DNA from: an uncultured Collinsella sp.
GTDB lineage: Bacteria > Actinomycetota > Coriobacteriia > Coriobacteriales > Coriobacteriaceae
NCBI GenBank assembly: GCA_958451615.1
Contig: CAUDQR010000012.1
Span: 1-64,000 of the forward strand
DNA length: 64,000 nt
Direction of reading: 5' to 3'
The notes beneath the pieces are model-generated. The model was not told the DNA's origin and searched no databases. It was given only the letters and a program-made list of their open reading frames with translations. A program made the translations under genes and the position numbers. Below are positions 58,262 to 64,000 of the stretch, piece by piece. Every line of letters starts with the position of its first letter. Position 1 is the stretch's first letter.

Positions 58262-58854
58262 TACTCATCGCCTCCCTTCGGGGCGTCGGCGGCAGCGGTG
58301 TCGTCCTCGGCCTCGAGCTCGCGAGCAAGCTGGTCGACGACGGCTTTGCGCTTGCGGGGACGACGGGCGTAGAGGTCAGCCGTCGTGGGCTCTGCCGGCT
58401 CGGGCTCGGGCTCGGGCTCCGGCTCTGCAGCAGGCTCGGGCTCGACGACAGGCTCGGCGGCAGCGGCAGGCTCGGCGCTCTCGGCCTCGGACTCCTCAGC
58501 AGCACCCTCGCCCTCGGCGGCAGCCTCGCACGCGGCCTTCTCGGCGGCAAGGCGGGCACGGCGCTCGGCAAAGGTCTCCTTCTTTGCGGGCGCAGCCGTC
58601 TCGACGGCATCCTCGTCTGCATCGGAATCGTCATCGACGGCAGCCTTCTTGGGCTTGACCGGGGCCGACGCGGCTTCACTCACCGGATCGATTATCTCGG
58701 ACTGAACAACGGCCGTCATCTTTTCCTGCGTCTCGCGGAACTGACGGATGGCACGGCCGATCGTGCGGCCCATCTGTGGGAGCTTATCCGGGCCAAACAG
58801 CAAAAAGCCGAAGACCACGATGATCGCGAGCTCACCCTCTCCAATACCAAACAC
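58261..58854 (-). CDS. Tat translocase subunit TatA/TatB with a long tail
   Basis: 197 residues from GTG 58854 (GGAGG five bases upstream). N-terminal helix FGIGEGELAIIVVFGFLLFGPDKLP, then amphipathic IGRAIRQFRETQEK. The rest is a disordered Ala/Glu/Pro tail with EPEPEPEPEP-like repeats, about twice the length of a usual TatA. Which of TatA and TatB it is cannot be decided; only one such gene is here. Confidence 0.88.
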   Translation of the reverse strand: MFGIGEGELAIIVVFGFLLFGPDKLPQMGRTIGRAIRQFRETQEKMTAVVQSEIIDPVSEAASAPVKPKKAAVDDDSDADEDAVETAAPAKKETFAERRARLAAEKAACEAAAEGEGAAEESEAESAEPAAAAEPVVEPEPAAEPEPEPEPEPAEPTTADLYARRPRKRKAVVDQLARELEAEDDTAAADAPKGGDE

Positions 58855-59007
58855 ACATACCTCCAAGGCTCGATGTGAGTCGAGCCCGCACCGCGCCATT
58901 CGGCCGGAACTCGTCTATTCATTCGGTCAAGTATAGCGCCCGGACGCCAAAACGTCCGAGCGCATCACAAACATATGCCAAACGGCACGCCCTTTTGGGG
59001 GCAAAGA

Positions 59008-59322
59008 TTATGCAGCGGTGATCGAAATCTCCTGGTCGACACCCAACAGCTGAACCACGCGCATCACCGGGGGCTGCACATTGGTGCAGCTAAAGCGCTT
59101 GCCGTGGTCGGCCGCGTGGTGCGCGGCGCCCACGAGCACGCCAATGCCCGTCGAATCGATGTAGCTCACCTGGGCAAAATCGAGCTCAACGGCCTCAGTG
59201 GGCTGCTCGAGCGCCAGGTCGATGGCATTGCGCAGGCTATCGGCGTTAGAGATATCGATCTCACCGGTCACCTTAATGGTGTAGAGCTCTGGCGTGGGGT
59301 TGGTGGAAATACCCAAATCCAT
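59008..59322 (-). CDS. STAS-domain anti-sigma factor antagonist
   Basis: 104 residues with the SpoIIAA fold. The phosphorylated serine is Ser57 in SYIDSTGIGVLVG. It would bind an anti-sigma/serine kinase partner, none of which is encoded here. It lies 51 bp downstream of the aminotransferase gene. Confidence 0.88.
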   Translation of the reverse strand: MDLGISTNPTPELYTIKVTGEIDISNADSLRNAIDLALEQPTEAVELDFAQVSYIDSTGIGVLVGAAHHAADHGKRFSCTNVQPPVMRVVQLLGVDQEISITAA

Positions 59323-59373
59323 GTATACGCTCCTTTACGTATCGAAAGTGCGGATAGTACGGGAAGCCGCGCG

Positions 59374-60678
59374 TTAGGCGCGCTCGGCACGCGCAAGCTC
59401 GGCAGCGACAAGCTTAACGGCCAGCACCAGCACATCGAGCGCGGCCTCCAGGTCCTCGACCGTGGGATAGCTCGGCGCGATGCGGATGTTGGTGTCGCGC
59501 GGGTCCTTGCCATAGGGCCAGGTGGCACCGGCCGGCGTGAGCTTGACGCCCAGGTCGGCGCAAAGCGCGGCGACCTTTTGGGCCGAGCCCTCGGGACCAT
59601 CGAAGCTTACAAAGTAGCCGCCGCGGGGGTGCGTCCAAGTGGCGCAGCCCGTGTCGCCCAAGCCCTCGGTGAGCTTGCGCTCGACGGCCTCAAAGCGCGG
59701 GCGCAGGAACTCGGCATGCTTTTTCATGTGCTCCTTGACCGCCTCGATGGTGGGAAGGAAACGCACGTGACGCAGCTGGTTGAGCTTGTCGGCGCTAATA
59801 AGACCGGCCTTCAGGCGCTTGGAGAACTCGGCGATGACCGCGGGGCTCGCACCGATAAAGCCGATGCCGGCACCCGGGAAGGTGATCTTGGACGTCGAGG
59901 CAAAGGCCACCACGCGGTCCTCGGTGCCCGCCGCGCGGGCAAGATCGAAGATGTTGGCGAGCTCGTCGGTCTCGTCGTACAGGTCGTGCACGCAGTAGGC
60001 GTTGTCCCAGAAGATGCGGAAATCGGGCGCGGCCGTGGGCATCTCGACCAGGCGACGCACAGTGTCCTCGCTAAAGGTGATGCCCGTGGGGTTGGAATAC
60101 TTGGGCACGCACCAGATGCCCTTGATGGAGTCGTCGGTGGCAACCAGGCGCTCAACCTCGTCCATGTCGGGGCCGTTGTCGGTCATCGCGACGGGGACGT
60201 TCTCGATGCCCAAGTCGGCGGTGATGCCAAAGTGGCGATCGTAGCCGGGAACGGGGCACAGGAACTTGACCTTCTTGCCGTCGTGCGCTGCCTCGTAAGC
60301 CTCCCAAGGGTCGCTGCCGCACGAGCCGCAACGCCAGAACATACCGGCGATATCGTGCTCGATCAGCAGGCTCGATGAGCCCAGTACGAGCGTCTGCTCG
60401 GCAGGACAACCCAGGAACTCCCCCGCCAGCTTGCGTGCCGAGGGAATGCCCTCGAAGCAACCGTAGTTGGAGCAGTCGACATTGCCGTCGTGCAGATCGG
60501 CATCGGCATTGAGGATATCGAGCATGGGGCGAGAAATGTTCACCTGGGAGGGCGACGGCTTGCCGCGCGCCATGTCGAGCGCCAGGCCCTTGGCCTTGAC
60601 CTCGGCAACCTCGGCTTTAAGCGCCTCGATGGCGGCATCGAGTTCGGTGGTTTCCATCTTCTGGTAGATCGTCTGCAT
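59374..60678 (-). CDS. Aminotransferase class I, aspartate aminotransferase-like
   Basis: 434 residues of the PLP fold type I. It has DMARGKPSPSQVNISRPM, YSNPTGITFS, the Schiff-base lysine in FASTSKITFPGAGIGFIGAS and a C-terminal PRGGYFVSF and RIAPSYP. It belongs to the Asp aminotransferase subgroup (Ic-like) rather than AspC proper. The start has GAAAGG upstream. Possibly first gene of aminotransferase-STAS-tat. Confidence 0.85.
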   Translation of the reverse strand: MQTIYQKMETTELDAAIEALKAEVAEVKAKGLALDMARGKPSPSQVNISRPMLDILNADADLHDGNVDCSNYGCFEGIPSARKLAGEFLGCPAEQTLVLGSSSLLIEHDIAGMFWRCGSCGSDPWEAYEAAHDGKKVKFLCPVPGYDRHFGITADLGIENVPVAMTDNGPDMDEVERLVATDDSIKGIWCVPKYSNPTGITFSEDTVRRLVEMPTAAPDFRIFWDNAYCVHDLYDETDELANIFDLARAAGTEDRVVAFASTSKITFPGAGIGFIGASPAVIAEFSKRLKAGLISADKLNQLRHVRFLPTIEAVKEHMKKHAEFLRPRFEAVERKLTEGLGDTGCATWTHPRGGYFVSFDGPEGSAQKVAALCADLGVKLTPAGATWPYGKDPRDTNIRIAPSYPTVEDLEAALDVLVLAVKLVAAELARAERA

Positions 60679-60828
60679 GGGGTGCGACCTTTCGCGAAGC
60701 GGTACGTTGCAGTTCGTCTAAGTATAGACCGCCATCGTCGCAACGTTATGAAGCCGTGATAGATTAAGTTCATCGCAATCAATTACGAATCGCCGCGCAT
60801 GCCGGCGTGGGGCGCCCAAGGAGGCACT

Positions 60829-61083
60829 ATGGAGTACGGATCGTTTCAGGCCGAGGAATTCGGCGACTTGCAGCGCCTGGTCGACGGACTGTTTTACGAC
60901 CGCCACGCCATCGACCGCCTGGATCTGATCGTACAGGCCGAAATCTTGGACCTGGCGCCCGACCTCATGGAGATCGTGAATCTTTTGCCGCCCGGCTACT
61001 ACGACCGCCAGTCACTTTGCGACCAGCTCAACTCCGCCTTGGCCGCCCACGGCTGGGGCGCCGTCTACGGAACGGTGGAATAA
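60829..61083 (+). CDS. Small hypothetical protein
   Basis: 84 residues with AAGGAGG upstream of ATG 60829. It is acidic and helical (FGDLQRLVDGLFYDRHAIDR, DLAPDLMEIVNLLPPGYYDRQ), no membrane helix and no family recognised. Divergent from the aminotransferase gene. Confidence 0.7.
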   Translation: MEYGSFQAEEFGDLQRLVDGLFYDRHAIDRLDLIVQAEILDLAPDLMEIVNLLPPGYYDRQSLCDQLNSALAAHGWGAVYGTVE

Positions 61084-61456
61084 GCCTCGAGGCCGGCGAT
61101 TTGGCCCGCTTCCCGACCTTGGCGAGGCTTGTTTTAGGGCTTGTGGCCAAAAAAGGGCAAATATGAGTACTGTTACCTTTTTAGTAGCAGCGATTCTTGG
61201 TCGAAATCGGCAAAACTCGACTTGAAACTTCCTAATCACCGTCAGCTAGCGCCAAATTGGAAGTCGATGGTCACTCATTAACGTACAGTTCTTATAACTT
61301 TGTTCATTATTTTCCGCACCTAAAATGATACGCCGTTTGTGACAGTACTCACAAACGGCGTTTTTTGACCACTGGCGTGTCTGGCAGGCGGCAAGCACCG
61401 CCCGAATCCGCATTTTGAACGCGCCCGAATCGGTTCTGGAGCCGGTTTTCGCGCTC
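61084..61456. other. Intergenic region with a palindromic element
   Basis: No gene; it is filled mostly by the second family B repeat element (61144-61372). Confidence 0.65.
61144..61372. repeat. Palindrome-ended repeat element, family B copy 2
   Basis: Left end TGGCCAAAAAAGGGCAAATA then TGAGTACTGTTAC; right end TTTGTGACAGTACTCACAAA then CGGCGTTTTTTGACCA. More diverged than 46600-46816; centre also AT-rich. Confidence 0.6.
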
Positions 61457-62815
61457 TTACTCGTCTTTGGGCGAGGGATGCTTGCAGACCACGCTCATGT
61501 AGATCATGCCGAGCACGGCTGCGGTGACCGAACCGGCGAGAATAGCGGCCTTTGCGGCCAGGACCTCAAACTGGGCCGTCGGGAAGGCGAGGCCGCTGAT
61601 GAGGATCGACATGGTAAAGCCGATACCGCCCAGAATGCCCACACCGGCAATCATGTGCCAGTTAACGTTATGCGGCAGCTCGCAGGCCTTAAGCTTAACC
61701 AGGGCAAACGTCATGCCAAAGATACCGATCGGCTTGCCCAGCAGCATGCCAAAGTACACGCCGAGCGTCACCGGGTCGGTGAGCAGCGTGCTCATGTCCA
61801 CGCCCACTAAGCGAACCTGTGCGTTCACGAATGCAAAGATCGGCAGGATCACAAAGTTGACCGGCGTGGAAATCAGACGCTCCATGCGGATAAGCGGCGG
61901 GGTCACGCGGTGCATGACGCGCTCGACCTTGGTGGTCGAGACGGTAAAGTCATGCTGGCCCAGGATGTGCGCCTCGTCGTCGTAGCGGTCATCGAGCAAC
62001 GGCAGGCACTCGCCCAGCCAATCGGTGAGGTTATCGAGCTTGACGCCGCACTTGGCCGGGATGGTGAAGGCCAGGATGACGCCGGCGAGCGTGGCATGTA
62101 CGCCGCTCTTGAACATGCAGAACCACAACAGCAGACCCAGTACCGAATACGGAGCAAGACGGTAATGCTGCGTCTTGTTGAGCCACACGAGCGCGCAGGT
62201 CACAAGCGCGGCGGCGCCCAACCAAAACGGATTGGGGCTCTGACCGTAGAAGATGGCGATGGCGGCGATGGAGATGAGGTCGTCGGCGATGGCGAGCGTC
62301 GAGAAGAACACACGCACGCCGTTGGGCACGCGATTGCCCAAAAGCGATAGCACGCCCAGCGCAAAGGCAATATCGGTTGCCATGGGGATGGCCCAACCGT
62401 TGCGGGCGCCGGCATGGTTAAAGATCAGATAGATGCAGGCGGGAACGACGACGCCACCCACGGCCGCCAGCATGGGAAGCATGGCCTGGCGCGGGTTTTT
62501 AAGCTCGCCGACCGTCATCTCATACTTGAGCTCAATGCCCACCAACAAAAAGAAAATCGCCATGAGGAAGTCGTTGACGAAAAGCTCAACGGTGAGACCG
62601 GCCGTAAGGTTGCCCAGACCCACATACAGCGGGGTCTCCAAAAAGTGATGGATGGCCTCGTAGGCATCGGTATTGGCGCAAATGACGGCGGCGATGGCGG
62701 CGAAGACCATGACGGCAGCGGAAATCGTGCCGTTCTCGGCGATGCGCTCCCAGATGTCGTGACGTTCAAAGCGCTTGCGCTCACGAACGTTGAACAGCTG
62801 CTCAGTTGCTGCCAT
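61457..62815 (-). CDS. nhaA: Sodium/proton antiporter NhaA
   Basis: 452 residues with about eleven or twelve membrane segments. The ion-binding region is ATDIAFALGVLSLLG followed by TLAIADDLISIAAIA. A hydrophilic insertion with HDFTVSTTKVERVMHRVTP separates it from the C-terminal segments. It exports Na+ in exchange for protons. GAAAGGAGC lies upstream. Confidence 0.92.
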   Translation of the reverse strand: MAATEQLFNVRERKRFERHDIWERIAENGTISAAVMVFAAIAAVICANTDAYEAIHHFLETPLYVGLGNLTAGLTVELFVNDFLMAIFFLLVGIELKYEMTVGELKNPRQAMLPMLAAVGGVVVPACIYLIFNHAGARNGWAIPMATDIAFALGVLSLLGNRVPNGVRVFFSTLAIADDLISIAAIAIFYGQSPNPFWLGAAALVTCALVWLNKTQHYRLAPYSVLGLLLWFCMFKSGVHATLAGVILAFTIPAKCGVKLDNLTDWLGECLPLLDDRYDDEAHILGQHDFTVSTTKVERVMHRVTPPLIRMERLISTPVNFVILPIFAFVNAQVRLVGVDMSTLLTDPVTLGVYFGMLLGKPIGIFGMTFALVKLKACELPHNVNWHMIAGVGILGGIGFTMSILISGLAFPTAQFEVLAAKAAILAGSVTAAVLGMIYMSVVCKHPSPKDE

Positions 62816-63022
62816 GGGCGGCTCCTTTCACGGGAAAGCTCCCGTCTTAAAAAAGCACGGCCCACCCAAGTGGCGGCGCCGCGCTCTAACGTATTACGCT
62901 TGCATCTAGCCTACCCTGCACGACAAGCACGCAGGCGTGGCCGAAAAGCGGAACCACAGGTTGAACATTATTTGCTCAACGGCACGGACACGCCTGTCCA
63001 AGAGACGACGCGGCACCGTGCA

Positions 63023-63063
63023 CAAAAAACGACCGGAGCGCGGGGCGTCCGCGATCCGGTCGT
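63023..63063 (-). terminator. Terminator of the pyrophosphatase gene
   Basis: ACGACCGGAGCGCGG / CCGCGATCCGGTCGT stem with TTTTTT on the minus strand. Confidence 0.88.
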
Positions 63064-63082
63064 GGCGTTTGGTCAACTAAAC

Positions 63083-64000
63083 CTAGCAGGCGACCATAAT
63101 GGGGGCAGCGACCTGCTTCTTACGGGAAAGGACACCCGGCATCCAGACGCCGTCGTGCTCGTCAGCAATGCCCAGGCCCTTCTGAGCAGCCTCGGTCTCG
63201 CCCTCGAGCAGGACCTGCGAGCCCTCCTCCATGATGTCGGTGATGCACAGGACAATGCCGTCGGCGCCCTTCTCGGCGGCGTAGGCGCGCATGGCCTCGC
63301 GGATCTCGTCGATCATGCCGAGTGCGCGGCTCTTGTCGACGGTCTCGTACTGGCCGATGAGCAGCTTCTTGCCAGCGGGCTCGAACATCTTGATGTCGTT
63401 GCCGACCATCTCGGCTGCGGTGAAGGAGCCGGACGGACGGGTAAGGAAGACTTCCATGCCAAACTTGACCGGATCGACGCCCACCTGCTCGCCGAGCTTG
63501 GCGGCGACGGCGCGGTCGACATCGGTGGTGGTGGGGCTCTTGAGCATGAGCGTGTCGGTCATCATGGCCGAGAGCAGCAGCTTGGCCTGGACGTCGGAAA
63601 GCTCAACGCCGAGCACGCCGGCGAGCTTGGTGACGATGGTGCAGCTGGAGCCCCAGGGCAGGCAGATGTAGTGCAGCGGGCCGGCGGTCTCAAAGTCGCC
63701 GATGCGGTGATGGTCGACGACGCCAAAGACCGTGGCGTCCTTAAGGCCGGCGACGGACTGGGCAGACTCGTTGTGGTCGGTGAGGACGACGAGCTGACCG
63801 GCCTCGACGGAATCAATCACGCGGGGCTCGGCAATGCCGGCGTCGGCGAGCAACTTGGCGGACTCGGCCGGAAGCTGACCAAGGGCGCAGGCCTCGTAGG
63901 TGTTGCCGGCATACTCAACCTGGTTGAGCAGCTGGGACAGGACGACGGCGCTCATGATGGCGTCGTTATCGGGGTTCTGGTGACCAAAGACAAGAACGTT
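63083..64000 (-). CDS. ppaC: Manganese-dependent inorganic pyrophosphatase (5' end outside window)
   Basis: 305 residues are visible and only the first few are missing: the frame runs to the right edge, where NVLVFGHQNPDNDAI shows the first metal motif. Then VFGVVDHHRIGDFE (DHH motif), the DHHA2 domain and the C-terminal SRKKQVAAP with the substrate-binding RK. It hydrolyses pyrophosphate. Confidence 0.92.
   Translation of the reverse strand, partial: NVLVFGHQNPDNDAIMSAVVLSQLLNQVEYAGNTYEACALGQLPAESAKLLADAGIAEPRVIDSVEAGQLVVLTDHNESAQSVAGLKDATVFGVVDHHRIGDFETAGPLHYICLPWGSSCTIVTKLAGVLGVELSDVQAKLLLSAMMTDTLMLKSPTTTDVDRAVAAKLGEQVGVDPVKFGMEVFLTRPSGSFTAAEMVGNDIKMFEPAGKKLLIGQYETVDKSRALGMIDEIREAMRAYAAEKGADGIVLCITDIMEEGSQVLLEGETEAAQKGLGIADEHDGVWMPGVLSRKKQVAAPIMVAC

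Overview
This 64 kb window looks like a chromosomal segment of a gut Coriobacteriia, most probably a Collinsella relative. That is an inference from the G+C-rich third codon positions, the actinobacterial-style informational genes and the dense sugar-PTS content; no rRNA or marker gene settles it. There is one tRNA (Thr, CGT), one damaged IS3-family insertion sequence, no CRISPR array and no prophage.

The left 38 kb is a carbohydrate supercluster. From left to right it holds a class II (tagatose/fructose) bisphosphate aldolase divergent from a DeoR regulator (0.6-2.7 kb), the IS3 element, a flavodiiron protein, and a LacI regulator divergent from galK-galT. These are followed by lacA-lacB-lacX-lacC on the minus strand, a membrane protein, the lactose PTS EIIA (lacF), a second LacI regulator divergent from lacE-lacG, and a DeoR/LacR-like regulator divergent from galM. 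Two DUF4143-type ATPases sit between these blocks. A second sugar block at 25.8-37.9 kb contains an orphan EIIB-like protein, a YhcH/NanQ-like protein, a second lacC-lacX pair, nagA, agaS, a GntR/UTRA regulator and a complete mannose-family PTS (IIA, YajC, IIB, IIC, IID). The pathways converge. Lactose is imported and phosphorylated by LacFE, cut by LacG, and galactose-6-P goes through LacAB to tagatose-6-P. GalNAc-type amino sugars imported by the mannose-family PTS go through NagA and AgaS to the same tagatose-6-P. LacC copies make tagatose-1,6-bisphosphate and the class II aldolase, not a LacD, would split it. Free galactose is handled by GalM-GalK-GalT.

The right 26 kb is mostly housekeeping on the minus strand: a SurA-like membrane protein, isocitrate dehydrogenase, a dehydrogenase with a His/Cys-rich tail, DegV, ribosome hibernation factor HPF, a solute-binding lipoprotein, ComF, a RicT/PSP1 protein, holB, tmk, topA, hypB, hypA, tatC, tatA, a STAS protein, an aminotransferase, NhaA and a manganese pyrophosphatase cut by the window end.

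The most interesting signal is regulatory. A tandem direct-repeat motif (ACCGTTYACGG, repeated exactly 21 bp later) lies upstream of the aldolase, galKT, lacABXC, lacF, probably lacE, and twice upstream of the mannose-family PTS. In most cases it sits about 40-95 bp upstream of a plausible start site that has a poor -35 box, as expected of a shared activator of these sugar operons. Local operators are also visible: three copies of GTTAACGTACTC around lacI-galK, a pair in front of lacE, GAACA/TGTTC boxes at lac genes and DasR-like ACTGGT/ACCAGT sites in the aga block. Both DUF4143 ATPases are preceded by short repeats with a strict period (34 bp x3 and 23 bp x4). Several families of small palindromic repeats occur between genes.
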